Origin: Gammaproteobacteria bacterium
GTDB lineage: Bacteria; Pseudomonadota; Gammaproteobacteria; SZUA-152
DNA: 64,000 bases
NCBI GenBank assembly: GCA_013152545.1
Contig: JAADGF010000116.1
Location: 1 to 64,000 of the forward strand
Direction of reading: 5' to 3'
The stretch's first letter is position 1. Every line of letters starts with the position of its first letter. This document shows, in pieces, positions 1-9,787 of this stretch. Under the pieces are notes generated by a model, which was not told the DNA's origin, did not search any database, and was given only the letters and a program-made list of their open reading frames with translations. Both the position numbers and the translations under genes were made by a program.

Positions 1-258
1 TGTTTATTTATCAATAATATGACTGGGAGTTTTGCCGGCATATTTACTTCATTGTTTATTCACTTTGTTAATATACCGACTTTAGACTGAAGGTTTATAA
101 GCAAATACAGTAGATTGACCACACAGTGCTTTTATTGGCACCAGTTGATTTTCGGTCACGTGGAAATATATCCGAGGTTCACTACTGAGTCTGTGGCCAG
201 ACTTACTTAGACAGGACTTGAATTTTCATTCTCACTTAAAAAATAATATACGATAGGC

Positions 259-1788
259 TTACGCAAGCTGATCATCAGCAACGTGATAGCGTGGATCTTC
301 CAACACGTTGACTTCGACTAAATCACCTGCGTTTTTTAGCAACTGTCGGCATTCCGGACTTAAATGTCGCAAATGCAGGGATTTACCGGCCTTAATATAT
401 TTTTCTGCCAGGGAGTCAATAGCCTCAATGGCTGAGTGGTCGGCTACACGGGAGTTTTGAAATTCAATAATGACTTCATCCGGGTCATTCTCAGGATTAA
501 ACAATTCCATAAAGTTTTTGACGGACCCGAAAAACAGCGGCCCATTCAATTCATAAATGCGTGTGCCATTATCGTCATCGTAGCCTTTGACATTGATACG
601 TTTGGCATGTTCCCAGGCAAACGCCAGGGCAGATACGACAACCCCGACCACTACTGCAACGGCAAGATCCGTCATTACCGTAACCGCAGAAACCAATACC
701 AGTACAAATGCGTCTGTTGGTGGAATTTTTCGGATAATACGCAAGCTGGACCATTCAAAAGTGCCAATCACCACAATAAACATAACGCCAATTAACACTG
801 CCAGGGGAATCGCCTCTATTAATTTAGATGCAAAAAGGATAAATATCAGTAAAAATAACGCGGCTGAAATACCGGATAGGCGTTGTCGGCCTCCTGAGTT
901 GATGTTGATCATGCTTTGCCCAATCATGGCACAGCCTCCCATACCTCCAAAAAATCCGGTGGTGGTGTTTGCAATGCCCTGCCCGATGCATTCCCGGTTC
1001 CCCCGACCACGGGTATTGGTGACATCATCGATTAAACTCATGGTTAACAATGATTCTATTAAACCCACTGCCGCCAAAATAACAGCATACGGTAGTATGA
1101 TCATCAAGGTTTCCCAGCTAAACGGCACCAGTGGTACATGAAATACTGGAAAGCCGCCCTCAATAGAGGCGAGATCACCCACTGTATTGGTATCGATATC
1201 AAACCAAATCACCAACAGTGATATAATAATGATGGCGGCCAATGACGAGGGAAATGCTTTGGTGAGTTTCGGTAGAAAATAGATAATGGCCATTGTTGCT
1301 GCGACCAGGCCAAACAGAACCCAAAGTGTTGAACCGCTCATCCATTCGTGGTCTCCGGTCGCCGAGAATACCTGGAAATGTTGCAATTGGGCCAAAAAAA
1401 TCACAATCGCAAGACCATTAACAAACCCAAGCATAACAGGGTATGGAACAATACGAATGTATTTGCCCAGTCGTAACACGCCTGCACCGATTTGAATAAT
1501 GCCAGTGAGCACCACTGCTGCAAACAGGTATTCAACACCATGGTCGGCCACTAATGAGACCATTACAACGGCCATTGCACCAGTTGCCCCGGAAATCATG
1601 CCAGGTCGGCCGCCAAACGTGGCTGCCAGCAAGCCGACCATAAACGCGGCGTATAAACCCACCAACGGCTCAACACCTGCCACAAATGCAAACGCTACCG
1701 CTTCTGGCACCAAGGCCAATGCCACTGTTAGGCCGGATAAAATTTCATCCTTAAAACCTGCGCGGCTGTTACTACCTAATTGAAACAT
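259..1788 (-). CDS. SulP family anion transporter with STAS domain
   Basis: This is an inner-membrane SulP/SLC26-type permease of 509 residues. Hydrophobic helices fill roughly residues 15-390, and a cytoplasmic STAS domain occupies the last 100 or so residues, beginning near the segment [13 protein letters not shown]. The conserved N-terminal stretch around [14 protein letters not shown] is typical of the family, as is the Gly-rich [12 protein letters not shown] segment. Members move sulfate, bicarbonate or dicarboxylates, and the substrate cannot be read from sequence. The ATG at 1788 has AGAGG about 7 bases upstream; an in-frame extension to 1827 has no such site. It stands alone and diverges from the sulfur-carrier gene at 2174. 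Confidence 0.9.
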   Translation of the reverse strand: MFQLGSNSRAGFKDEILSGLTVALALVPEAVAFAFVAGVEPLVGLYAAFMVGLLAATFGGRPGMISGATGAMAVVMVSLVADHGVEYLFAAVVLTGIIQIGAGVLRLGKYIRIVPYPVMLGFVNGLAIVIFLAQLQHFQVFSATGDHEWMSGSTLWVLFGLVAATMAIIYFLPKLTKAFPSSLAAIIIISLLVIWFDIDTNTVGDLASIEGGFPVFHVPLVPFSWETLMIILPYAVILAAVGLIESLLTMSLIDDVTNTRGRGNRECIGQGIANTTTGFFGGMGGCAMIGQSMININSGGRQRLSGISAALFLLIFILFASKLIEAIPLAVLIGVMFIVVIGTFEWSSLRIIRKIPPTDAFVLVLVSAVTVMTDLAVAVVVGVVVSALAFAWEHAKRINVKGYDDDNGTRIYELNGPLFFGSVKNFMELFNPENDPDEVIIEFQNSRVADHSAIEAIDSLAEKYIKAGKSLHLRHLSPECRQLLKNAGDLVEVNVLEDPRYHVADDQLA

Positions 1789-2173
1789 CCTGAAACCTCT
1801 AAAAAATACCACGGCAAAATGCCGCACATCATAGCAGAATAGCCGAATGATATGAAATGGCGTTTGATGATCACTAAAAATGATGACTAAAATGCCTTAT
1901 TCAGGCGGGGGGTATCCATTTGTCTTGTTGTCTATTGATGTTTACGTTTTATGCCAGTCGATTTTAGTGGGTAAAAAAACGCTGCCGACAAGAATGACTT
2001 TCACTTGATGATCGCCTCTATCTAAATAGTTGCTTAATTTTTTCAATGGTGATCACTATTACTAAAAATAGCTATCACCAAAGGAATATAAGCTAAATCT
2101 TATATAGCTATTGCAGCAATAATCCGATAACATTATTTAAATATTCTGATTTATCGATGATGAGGGCCTAACG
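1789..2173. other. Divergent intergenic region with an inverted repeat
   Basis: No gene is visible. The region separates two divergently transcribed genes and must hold both promoters. An imperfect inverted repeat lies at 2048-2079: GGTGATCACTATT pairs with AATAGCTATCACC apart from two mismatched bases near the middle of each arm. It ends about 95 bases before the DsrC-like start and could be an operator. An AT-rich tract at 2095-2110 could hold a -10 element. Confidence 0.4.
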
Positions 2174-2509
2174 ATGCATGCAGAAATAAATGGTAAGATA
2201 GTTCAACTCAGCGAAGCCGGATGGCTGGAAAACCTGGATGAATGGAGCGAAGAACTCGCCGTTGAGATTGCAAAAACTGAAAAAATTCCTGAGTTAACAT
2301 CGGAACACTGGGATATTATTAATACCGCAAGGGAACATTTTATAGATAATGGCGTGGTAGCCGAGCCACGGGCTTTTTCAAAAATCATGAAAAATAAGTT
2401 TGGTAAAGAACGTAGTGACCAGAAATACATTTACTCCTTATTCCCTACCGGGTTAATTAAATGCGCCAACAAGGTTGCCGGATTACCTCGCCCTAAAGGG
2501 TGTAGTTAG
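2174..2509 (+). CDS. TusE/DsrC-like sulfur carrier protein
   Basis: This is a small cytoplasmic protein of 111 residues from the DsrC/TusE/RspA family, which carries sulfur as a persulfide on a C-terminal cysteine arm. The family signature is present: the SEEL/EHW segments near the start, then KYIYSLFP and the arm AGLPRPKGCS. The penultimate Cys110 corresponds to the sulfur-carrying CysA. Canonical DsrC has a second cysteine 11 residues earlier. Here that position is Asn99, and a cysteine occurs at 97, 13 residues before Cys110. TusE proteins, which act in tRNA 2-thiouridine synthesis, lack the second cysteine, so TusE is the nearer functional guess. No tusBCD or dsr genes are nearby. GAGGG lies 8 bases before the ATG. 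Confidence 0.85.
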   Translation: MHAEINGKIVQLSEAGWLENLDEWSEELAVEIAKTEKIPELTSEHWDIINTAREHFIDNGVVAEPRAFSKIMKNKFGKERSDQKYIYSLFPTGLIKCANKVAGLPRPKGCS

Positions 2510-2572
2510 GTTTCTGGCACCGACACGCCGCAATAACGGGGCTTAAACTAAGACCTGTGTTGGCCTCAAGCA

Positions 2573-3634
2573 TTAACTATTAATGGCCTGTTTCTTCTGC
2601 ATATGGCGCCTCATTTCTTCACAGGGGTCAGGGCGATCAACCCGAGCAGTAAACCAAACATAATCAAATGGCAGTTGCTCACGTTTCCAGTATGCTGCAT
2701 AGGTTTCCACAGTATCGGCGTCTTGATTGACTTCGATAAAACCTATGCTCAATATTGAGGCGGACTTGTCTTCGATTTGTAGATAAACGGGAACACCCCG
2801 ATCGTTTCTGACATGCCCAGAACCGGCAATCAATATGGCGGTTTGATGTTTTCGATTATTGACCAATGCAAGACTCATGACGGCATCCCGGACTCTTTGT
2901 CCCAGCATCATCGCACTGATCATTTTGGCATTGGCCATACCACAATGGGCCTCTTCGATTTCTTTTGTCATAACGGCTTTGTAGGTTTTATTCATCGCAT
3001 TTTTATTGAGCAAAGCTTTAATCGCTTGCGGTGCATGCTCTTCCCCTTTTTTAACAATATCAAACAAGGTATTGCGATCAAAATTTGCGGGATGCAGAGA
3101 ATAACCAGCTTTGATCACGCTATCAAAAACAGGTTTATAATGTTGCTCATATTTCCAGCCCGCTTCATACTGATTTAAAAGACTAATTAACGCACCCGAT
3201 GAGCTGATTTTTTGTTCTTCGATAGCCTTACCCTGGATATTGCTAATCATCTCAAAAGCAACGGCTGCGTTGGGTCGTCGAGTGCTCAATGTGTCTATCA
3301 CCCAAGCCTGATATTGATGATGCATGGGATTGTCATGAGTTTCGCCCAATAATACGTAGTTACTGGCATGAATTTTCTCTGTCAATTGCTTTTTATCAAC
3401 AAATTGCTTGCCTTTTACATCCCATATTTTTTTCGCTAAAATATGCTCAGTTAGCAAGAGTTCAACGGAGTCTTTATCTGCTGCATATACCACCAACGTA
3501 AATGGGTTAGCCAGCAATGCGATCGTCATTATTGAAACAGTTCTTGTAAAAAATTGTTTTAAAACAGTATTCATTGATGTGGCACGACCCAATATTGATG
3601 CAATACGACCTAACGATGCAATACGACCTAACAT
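2573..3634 (-). CDS. ChaN-like haem-binding lipoprotein family protein
   Basis: The protein resembles the ChaN/DUF399 family, cell-surface or periplasmic proteins linked to haem and iron handling. The family core begins with YVLLGETHDNPMHHQYQ and continues through the ILIAGSGHVRNDRGVP segment with its GxGH motif. A hydrophobic export segment (IMTIALLANPFTLVVYA) lies at about residues 35-51 of the long form. No clear lipobox cysteine follows, so it may be a soluble periplasmic member. The start at 3634 is preceded by AGGGG 8 bases away. A second ATG at 3574 (353 versus 333 residues) has no good ribosome site. The extra N-terminus is encoded by an 18-bp tandem repeat that yields LGRIAS units. 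Confidence 0.75.
   Translation of the reverse strand: MLGRIASLGRIASILGRATSMNTVLKQFFTRTVSIMTIALLANPFTLVVYAADKDSVELLLTEHILAKKIWDVKGKQFVDKKQLTEKIHASNYVLLGETHDNPMHHQYQAWVIDTLSTRRPNAAVAFEMISNIQGKAIEEQKISSSGALISLLNQYEAGWKYEQHYKPVFDSVIKAGYSLHPANFDRNTLFDIVKKGEEHAPQAIKALLNKNAMNKTYKAVMTKEIEEAHCGMANAKMISAMMLGQRVRDAVMSLALVNNRKHQTAILIAGSGHVRNDRGVPVYLQIEDKSASILSIGFIEVNQDADTVETYAAYWKREQLPFDYVWFTARVDRPDPCEEMRRHMQKKQAINS
3597..3632. repeat. 18-bp tandem repeat, two copies
   Basis: GATGCAATACGACCTAAC occurs twice head to tail. A decayed third unit, sharing GATG and CACGACCCAA, starts at 3576. The unit equals six codons, so on the minus strand it adds Leu-Gly-Arg-Ile-Ala-Ser repeats in frame to the N-terminus of the ChaN-like protein. 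Confidence 0.85.
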
Positions 3635-3950
3635 TAGTTATCACCCCTGGCTAAACCTCGTTTCATCTATCTGAACTAGATTCAGTATAATAGTTCACCC
3701 TCCCCTCTGGCGTCACAAAAACGCTGACGTCACCCTATTACAGTCACCATAACAATAATAGTACCACCGTAACAGAGTATACGGATACGCCAACTTGTGT
3801 TGAGGGTTTGTTTGTAAGGCAGCTTAATGTCCAATTATTTTTTAACGATTGCACGCTATTCGCAGCACTGCGAAATCTGCCATGATTTTTCACTAAAAAT
3901 CCTATATTATACTGGCCCTCATTAAACGCTAAGAAACTTAAGGATTGATT
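3635..3950. other. Divergent intergenic region between the chaN-like gene and rapA
   Basis: No convincing gene is present. The stretch must contain promoters for both flanking genes. An AT-rich segment near 3900-3925 is the likeliest site for the rapA promoter. No distinct operator or hairpin was recognised. Confidence 0.35.
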
Positions 3951-6866
3951 GTGCCTGATTTTTTCCCCGGCCAACGCTGGATTAGTGATACTGAATTACA
4001 CATGGGGCTAGGCACCGTGTTAACCGTTGACCACCGTAGTGTTACTATTGTTTTCCTCGCCACTGGTGAAACACGCATTTATGCCAAAGATACGGCTCCC
4101 TTGACTCGCGTCAAATTCGGACCAGGGGATTCAATTCAAAGCCATGAAAACTGGACTCTCAAGGTAGAGTCAACCTGTGAAATCAATGAGTTGATCATTT
4201 ACAAAGGTCGGCGTGACAATGGCGACACCGTTGAACTAGAGGAAGGTGCGCTGGATAATTTTATTCAGCTCAACCGACCGACGGACCGCCTTTTAAGCGG
4301 CCAAATCGATCAAAACAAATGGTTTGAGTTGCGATATGAAACGCGACAACATCAAAACCGCCTGGCACATTCCGACTTGCGTGGGCTCACGGGGGCTCGC
4401 ACCAGTTTAATACCGCATCAACTTTACATTGCACATGACATTGCCAATCGTTATGCTCCACGAGTGTTGCTTGCAGATGAAGTTGGGCTTGGCAAAACCA
4501 TTGAGGCAGGTTTGATTTTGCATCATCAACTACTGAGTGAACGTGCCAAACGGGTTTTGATTATCGTGCCAGAATCATTACTTCATCAATGGTTAGTTGA
4601 GATGTTAAGGCGCTTTAATCTGCATTTCAGTATATTTGATGAAGCCCGTTGTCTTGATGAAGAAGAAACCGGCATGCAAGATAACCCTTTTCATACAGAA
4701 CAACTGGCGCTGTGTTCGCTGGGTTTCTTGGTAAAACACCCCGACCGATTTCAGCAAGCCTTAAAGGGGGATTGGGATTTATTAATTGTTGATGAAGCCC
4801 ATCATCTTCAATGGTCGGCAGAGCAAAAAAGCCTAGAATATGAGCAAGTGGAAACACTCGCACAGCAAACCAAAGGGGTCTTATTGCTGACAGCAACACC
4901 CGAACAATTGGGTAAAGCAAGCCACTTTGCTCGCCTGCGGTTACTCGACCCAAATCGGTTCCCCAGTTACGATAAATTTCTTGAGGAAGAAAAATCCTAT
5001 GAACCTATTGCGCAAGCTGTAAAAGAATTGCTGGATAACGTCCCCCTTTCGCCACAGACAATCGATACGATACACTGCACGATCAAAGAAGAGGATAACC
5101 AGCGATTACTTGATATAATCGCGAATGAGGATAACGATTCACCGCAAACAATTGTAGCCAGTCATGCCGCTAAAGAAGCACTCGTCGAGCATTTACTCGA
5201 TCGCCATGGTACTGGTCGCGTTTTATTTCGTAACACACGCGCTGCGATAAAAGGTTTTCCGCAAAGAGTGGTAACCGCTTATGCTCTGCCATTACCAGAT
5301 GCTTATCAAAAACTACTTGCTGACTTCCAAACGGCAGGATTATCCGATCCGCTATTCTTACTTTGTCCTGAGCAGGCCTTCCAAACGGCCGATGCTTCCA
5401 CGCAACCCCATTGGACACAGATCGACCCACGCATCGATTGGTTAAGTGCGAAATTAAAACAGCTTAAACCACAGAAAGTATTGGTGATTACCGCTAGCGC
5501 TCAGACGGTGCTGGACCTGGCTGAGTCGCTAAGAACCAACGCTGGCCTTCATGCCGCTGTTTTCCACGAAAAACTCAGTATTATCGAGCGTGACCGCGCC
5601 GCTGCTTATTTTGCTGACGAGGAATACGGCACCCAGGTGCTTATTTGTTCTGAGATAGGCAGTGAGGGCCGTAATTTTCAATTTGCCCACCACCTGATTT
5701 TATTTGATTTGCCACTTCATCCTGATTTACTTGAACAACGCATTGGTCGGTTGGATCGTATTGGCCAAACAGCTGATATACAAATTCACATTCCCTATCT
5801 TGAAAACAGTGCTCAGGCCATTATGTATGCCTGGTATCATGAAGGACTTTCTGCATTTGAACACACTTGCCCAGCTGGCCATACTGTTTTTGTTCAGGTC
5901 AAATCTGCACTTATTGAGGCGCTACATCAAATTGATGATGGCATTGAAGATTTGCCTGCACTTATTGCGACAACTAAAAAATTACATGAGGAATTAAACG
6001 ATGCATTGCATCGCGGCCGTGATCAATTACTGGAGCTAAATTCATTCAGACCTCAAATCGCTGCGGACATAAAACAACGTGCCTTGACTGCCGACGCTGA
6101 TTCAAGTTTGCATCATTATTTAGAAAACGTTTTTGATTGTTACGGCATTGACATTGAAGATGACACCATAAACAGCTACATCGTTCGCCCCAGTGACCAC
6201 ATGCAAACAAGCAGCTTCCCCGGACTGCACCAAGATGGCATGACCATTACGTTTGACAGAGCTACTGCGCTTTCGTATGAAGACATGCATTATATAACCT
6301 GGGAGCACCCCCTTACCACGGGGGCAATGGAGGCTATCGTCAGCAGCGAGCTTGGCAACACTGCTGTGATTGCCATTAAAGACAAAGACATTGCACAGGG
6401 CATCTTACTGTTGGAAAGCCTGTATATCCTTGAACCGGTTTCCAGCGACGTTAATTTATCAAAGCAACTGCTGCCACCTACCTTAATTCGTCTCGTCATT
6501 GATCAAAATGGTAGCGATTTTAGTGCTCGCCTGTCACGGCAACAGATCGAACAATCGCAAATTAAGCTGACGGCCGATACGGTTAAAAAAATACTGCGTT
6601 TGCACAAACAAAGCTTGCGAGACTTAATTACCATCAGCGATCAACTGGCGCAACAACAATCGCCAACAATATTGACGCAAGTACACAATCAGACCAAAGA
6701 AACACTGAACAGAGAATTTGCTCGTTTAAAAGCGCTTTACCGGATAAACCCAAACGTGCGTACAGAAGAAATCGACTTTTTTGAATCACAATTAAACAGA
6801 CTCGACAGCGTACTCGATACGGTTAAGCCTCGGCTCGATGCAGTGCGAGTTATTGTTACAACCTGA
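3951..6866 (+). CDS. rapA: RNA polymerase-associated ATPase RapA
   Basis: RapA (HepA) is a Swi2/Snf2-type ATPase that binds core RNA polymerase and recycles stalled or post-termination complexes. The 971-residue product is full length. It opens with the Tudor-like N-terminal region starting at PGQRWISDTE. Motif I is ADEVGLGKT with Lys182. The DEAH box lies at 281-284 (LIVDEAHH). Helicase motifs V and VI appear as SEIGSEGRNFQ and EQRIGRLDRIGQ. The C-terminal RapA-specific region follows. The GTG at 3951 has AAGGA 6 bases upstream and matches the family start; the in-frame TTG at 3945 directly abuts that site and is unlikely. Confidence 0.96.
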   Translation: MPDFFPGQRWISDTELHMGLGTVLTVDHRSVTIVFLATGETRIYAKDTAPLTRVKFGPGDSIQSHENWTLKVESTCEINELIIYKGRRDNGDTVELEEGALDNFIQLNRPTDRLLSGQIDQNKWFELRYETRQHQNRLAHSDLRGLTGARTSLIPHQLYIAHDIANRYAPRVLLADEVGLGKTIEAGLILHHQLLSERAKRVLIIVPESLLHQWLVEMLRRFNLHFSIFDEARCLDEEETGMQDNPFHTEQLALCSLGFLVKHPDRFQQALKGDWDLLIVDEAHHLQWSAEQKSLEYEQVETLAQQTKGVLLLTATPEQLGKASHFARLRLLDPNRFPSYDKFLEEEKSYEPIAQAVKELLDNVPLSPQTIDTIHCTIKEEDNQRLLDIIANEDNDSPQTIVASHAAKEALVEHLLDRHGTGRVLFRNTRAAIKGFPQRVVTAYALPLPDAYQKLLADFQTAGLSDPLFLLCPEQAFQTADASTQPHWTQIDPRIDWLSAKLKQLKPQKVLVITASAQTVLDLAESLRTNAGLHAAVFHEKLSIIERDRAAAYFADEEYGTQVLICSEIGSEGRNFQFAHHLILFDLPLHPDLLEQRIGRLDRIGQTADIQIHIPYLENSAQAIMYAWYHEGLSAFEHTCPAGHTVFVQVKSALIEALHQIDDGIEDLPALIATTKKLHEELNDALHRGRDQLLELNSFRPQIAADIKQRALTADADSSLHHYLENVFDCYGIDIEDDTINSYIVRPSDHMQTSSFPGLHQDGMTITFDRATALSYEDMHYITWEHPLTTGAMEAIVSSELGNTAVIAIKDKDIAQGILLLESLYILEPVSSDVNLSKQLLPPTLIRLVIDQNGSDFSARLSRQQIEQSQIKLTADTVKKILRLHKQSLRDLITISDQLAQQQSPTILTQVHNQTKETLNREFARLKALYRINPNVRTEEIDFFESQLNRLDSVLDTVKPRLDAVRVIVTT

Positions 6867-6963
6867 CGGATTATTTGCATTTATATACACAGCGCTTGAT
6901 TTACATCAAAGCACAGCAAGCAGCAGACAACCCGTCCTATAGCAGGATTTCGCCAGGAATAAT

Positions 6964-7269
6964 TTATTCGTCCTGTCGGTCCACCTCCATTAGAAAAACA
7001 TCAATATCGGCTGGTTGCTGTGCAAAATCTGTGTAATCTAAGCCATCTGATTCCAAATCATCAAAGGGGCCTGACCAGCCTTCTGGTGGACCGATTGATT
7101 TCAGGTGAAGTTCACTCAATGACTCAAACTCTAATTCATCCACATCGCCATCAATGAATTGAACATCCACTGTTTGAGCGTCCTCATCAATCGCAACAAC
7201 TCTAAACGGATCACTGTATATCGACTGGTACCATTCACCAACATTGGGTATTTTTTGTTGTTCCATCAT
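6964..7269 (-). CDS. Small acidic protein, probably DUF6763 family
   Basis: This is a 101-residue acidic cytoplasmic protein. The family assignment is from memory of gammaproteobacterial proteins with the layout PxVGxWY, then alternating beta-strands around RVVAIDEDAQTVDVQF, and the EGWSGPFDDLE segment. Its function is unknown. The first strands resemble a small SH3-like barrel, which is inference. The ATG at 7269 has GAGGA 7 bases upstream; the longer reading frame to 7308 runs through an inverted repeat and has no ribosome site. It is convergent with rapA and stands alone. Confidence 0.75.
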   Translation of the reverse strand: MMEQQKIPNVGEWYQSIYSDPFRVVAIDEDAQTVDVQFIDGDVDELEFESLSELHLKSIGPPEGWSGPFDDLESDGLDYTDFAQQPADIDVFLMEVDRQDE

Positions 7270-7289
7270 TTGCAGATCCTCTACACACA

Positions 7290-7324
7290 TGTGAAATAAA
7301 TCATACAAGTGTTTTTATTTCACA
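7290..7324. promoter_or_regulatory. Perfect 11-bp inverted repeat upstream of the small acidic gene
   Basis: TGTGAAATAAA at 7290-7300 is the exact reverse complement of TTTATTTCACA at 7314-7324, with a 13-base spacer. It lies 21 bases upstream of the ATG at 7269 and could be an operator or a leader hairpin. The TGTGA-N-TCACA outer half-sites resemble a CRP-type site, but the spacing is far larger than the 6 bases CRP needs. Confidence 0.5.
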
Positions 7325-7668
7325 TTCACTACGTAGAATAAATACGTATAATTACTTACTTAGCGTCTTCATCGGCCGTACTTTGATCTAACGCAGGTGT
7401 TGCAACGACGACAAACCCGCATAACACAGAATCTAAACGATTTTTTAGAATATTTTGGTTTCAGCGTACGATTCAATTGATTAAGAATTAAGTGTGTTTT
7501 TTGTTTATTGCATGACACCAGAACCAGGGTTTCCAGGAAAGAAACAATACTGAGCAATAGTTAGGCAGTTTTAAGGGCTTTCAACGTCGCCATAGAATAA
7601 AGAGAGTGTGTAATGATGCAGAAATCTTATATGCTGCGGGTATAATATTGAATAGGTTATAACAAGCC
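7325..7668. other. Intergenic region upstream of the FixL-like kinase
   Basis: No gene is supported. TATAAT at 7641-7646, 22 bases before the kinase GTG, is a candidate -10 element. No good -35 was found at the expected distance. If it is used, the 5' leader would be very short. Confidence 0.3.
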
Positions 7669-9699
7669 GTGAAAGATATTAAAACACTGAATGATAATCA
7701 GTTGCTCCAACAATTGAATTTATCCAAAGCATCTTTAGCCGATCGAACATCAGAAAATGATCTTGATTATCTCGCCCTCGATTTACAAATACATCAAATT
7801 TCCCTTGAACTGAAAAATCGCGCGTTACGCAAATCACAAATAGCGTTAAAACAATCTCGCGACCGCTACACGGAGCTGTATGATTTATCCCCCATTGGTT
7901 ATGTAGACCTCGACAAAAAAGGTAACATTATTGATATTAACCTCACCGCTTGTAAAATGATTAACAAAGAACGGGCGCAGATCCAAGGGGGGTCATTTCA
8001 TCGCTTTTTAACCCAGAACTGCAAAAACACCTTTGCAAAACACCTCCAAAGGGTCTTTGACACAAAACAAAAAACAGTTAATGAGCTTGAACTGCAAACA
8101 CCTTGGCAAAACATTATTTCTATTCGCCTGGAAAGCATCGCGACAAACAACGACATTACTCATCAAGTCAGCTGCCGATCCGCCATTATTGATATAAATG
8201 CCAGCAAACAAGCACTAACAACATTGAACACAAAAGAAGATTTTGCTGAAAATCTCATACAAATAGCCCCTTCCATTATTTTGGTGTTGGATACAGTCGG
8301 CAATATCGTGAGCGTTAATGCATTTTTTGAGCTGCTTACAGGTTATTCGTTGGTAGAAGTAAAAGGTAAAAATTGGATTGAGACCTTTATCCCTCTTAGA
8401 GAGCAAGACCACATACACTCACTGTTTTATAATGCAACGCATGGCAATCGAGCAGCGGGCAATATAAACCCAATCATGACGCGATCAGGCGATGAAAAAT
8501 TAATTGAATGGTATGACACAGCATTATTGGATAATGCTGGAAATTTTAACGGCATATTGGCCATTGGTCAGGACATAACGTCGCGAATTAATGTTGAAAT
8601 GGCACTGCTTGAAAGTGAACATCAATTACGGCTAATAACCGATGCCCTCCCCGTTTTAATTGCCCACATTGACAACCAGCAATGCTATCTATTCAATAAT
8701 AAAGTCCACCACCAGTGGTTTTCCCTCAGTGACGCAGAAATAACAGGGAAACACATAAAAGATGTGTTTGGCAAAAAAGCCTATGCGATATTAGCGCCTT
8801 TTATTAAGTCTGCGCTAGACGGGGAGCAAGTTGCGTGTGAACTGCAACTCCCCATTAAAAATAAAAACGATTGTTTTGTTATGGTCAATTTTTTTCCATA
8901 TATACCCAATAGTGGCACACTAAACGGGTTTTTTGCCCTAATGAGTGATATAACCCAGTTTAAACACCGAGAAGTGGATGTACTGCAACGCCTGATTACC
9001 CTGGCACATCAATCCCGCCTAAACATGTTAGGTGAAATGACCAGTGAAATCGCCCATGAGCTTAATCAACCACTTACTGCTATTTCAAATTACTGTGCAG
9101 CGGGATTAAGGCTGCATAAAGTGGGAAAACTTGCCACTGAAGAAATCCCAAAATTTCTCTCAGAAATCATTGGGCAAGTCGAGCGGGCAAACCAGATTAT
9201 TCGCCACTTGCGGGATTTTACTCAAAAACGGGAATTACAATTAAAAAAATTAAACTTAAATGATTTGATAACGGATGTATTGCAACTAATGGTGGGGGAA
9301 AAACACAAATATGATGTATCTCTCAGCACAGCGCTTGAAGCAGAAAACGCATGTGTTTTAATTGATAAAATTTTGATAGAGCAAGTAATTTTAAATTTAC
9401 TTCGCAATGCAATTGAAGCCATGGCAGACCAAAAAAACCAAAATCGTAACATCATCATCAGGACCCTTACCTCAAATACCAACACGATTGTAGTAAAAAT
9501 AATCGACAACGGTCCTGGGCTCTCAGACGAACTCATGAGCCAGGTATTCGAACCTTTTTTTACCACCAAAGAAGATGGCATGGGATTAGGCTTGTCGATG
9601 TGCAGATCGATTATTGATACACATCAAGGAAAGCTGTGGGTGACACAAAACGCTCGCGTCGGGACCACCTTTAACATTGAACTACCCTTGCATGACTAA
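7669..9699 (+). CDS. FixL-like PAS sensor histidine kinase
   Basis: This is a soluble 676-residue histidine kinase with no membrane segment. An N-terminal coiled region leads into three PAS domains at roughly 66-165, 190-300 and 318-430. The second begins near SIILVLDTVGNIVSVN. The dimerisation/phospho-acceptor domain carries the H-box SEIAHELNQPLTA with His463. The ATPase domain has an N-box (LLRNAIEAM), DNGPGL and GMGLGLSMCRSI. The HELNQPL signature is that of the FixL/DctB/NtrB-like HPK4 group. The FixJ-like gene 88 bases downstream is the obvious partner. The signal is unknown: a haem-PAS oxygen sensor is possible but not shown. It starts with GTG behind a weak ribosome site. Confidence 0.92.
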   Translation: MKDIKTLNDNQLLQQLNLSKASLADRTSENDLDYLALDLQIHQISLELKNRALRKSQIALKQSRDRYTELYDLSPIGYVDLDKKGNIIDINLTACKMINKERAQIQGGSFHRFLTQNCKNTFAKHLQRVFDTKQKTVNELELQTPWQNIISIRLESIATNNDITHQVSCRSAIIDINASKQALTTLNTKEDFAENLIQIAPSIILVLDTVGNIVSVNAFFELLTGYSLVEVKGKNWIETFIPLREQDHIHSLFYNATHGNRAAGNINPIMTRSGDEKLIEWYDTALLDNAGNFNGILAIGQDITSRINVEMALLESEHQLRLITDALPVLIAHIDNQQCYLFNNKVHHQWFSLSDAEITGKHIKDVFGKKAYAILAPFIKSALDGEQVACELQLPIKNKNDCFVMVNFFPYIPNSGTLNGFFALMSDITQFKHREVDVLQRLITLAHQSRLNMLGEMTSEIAHELNQPLTAISNYCAAGLRLHKVGKLATEEIPKFLSEIIGQVERANQIIRHLRDFTQKRELQLKKLNLNDLITDVLQLMVGEKHKYDVSLSTALEAENACVLIDKILIEQVILNLLRNAIEAMADQKNQNRNIIIRTLTSNTNTIVVKIIDNGPGLSDELMSQVFEPFFTTKEDGMGLGLSMCRSIIDTHQGKLWVTQNARVGTTFNIELPLHD

Positions 9700-9716
9700 A
9701 AACGACGAACAGGTGT

Positions 9717-9740
9717 ATTAGGAACGTGCACGTTCCTAAT
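9717..9740. repeat. 24-bp perfect palindrome, copy 1
   Basis: The core GGAACGTGCACGTTCC (9721-9736) is flanked by ATTA and TAAT, making 24 bases of perfect dyad symmetry with no spacer. It sits 18 bases after the kinase stop codon and 48 bases before the FixJ-like start. The same 16-bp core recurs at 37246-37261. No T-run follows, so it does not look like an intrinsic terminator. An operator for a dimeric regulator or a REP-like element is possible. Confidence 0.8.
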
Positions 9741-9787
9741 AATGTGATTTAAACAAACTAACGCAAGATAAATCTATTTAAAACACC

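Noticed and set aside
1-258. The first 258 bases, searched for a gene or terminator of the SulP gene
   Set aside because: No reading frame or strong hairpin was found; the window may cut a neighbouring gene or its promoter.
436-1783. Several plus-strand open frames opposite the SulP gene
   Set aside because: They are complementary-strand frames inside a clear transporter gene, with no ribosome site and no family features.
7290-7324. Reading the TGTGA...TCACA repeat as a CRP site
   Set aside because: The half-sites are separated by far more than the 6 bases needed for a CRP dimer.
7369-7557. A 62-codon minus-strand frame between the small acidic gene and the kinase
   Set aside because: No ribosome site, no recognisable product and an odd Arg/Cys-rich composition suggest non-coding DNA.
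9717-9740. Reading the perfect palindrome as a terminator of the kinase gene
   Set aside because: There is no loop sequence and no T-run on either side, unlike the real terminators at 17604 and 45721.
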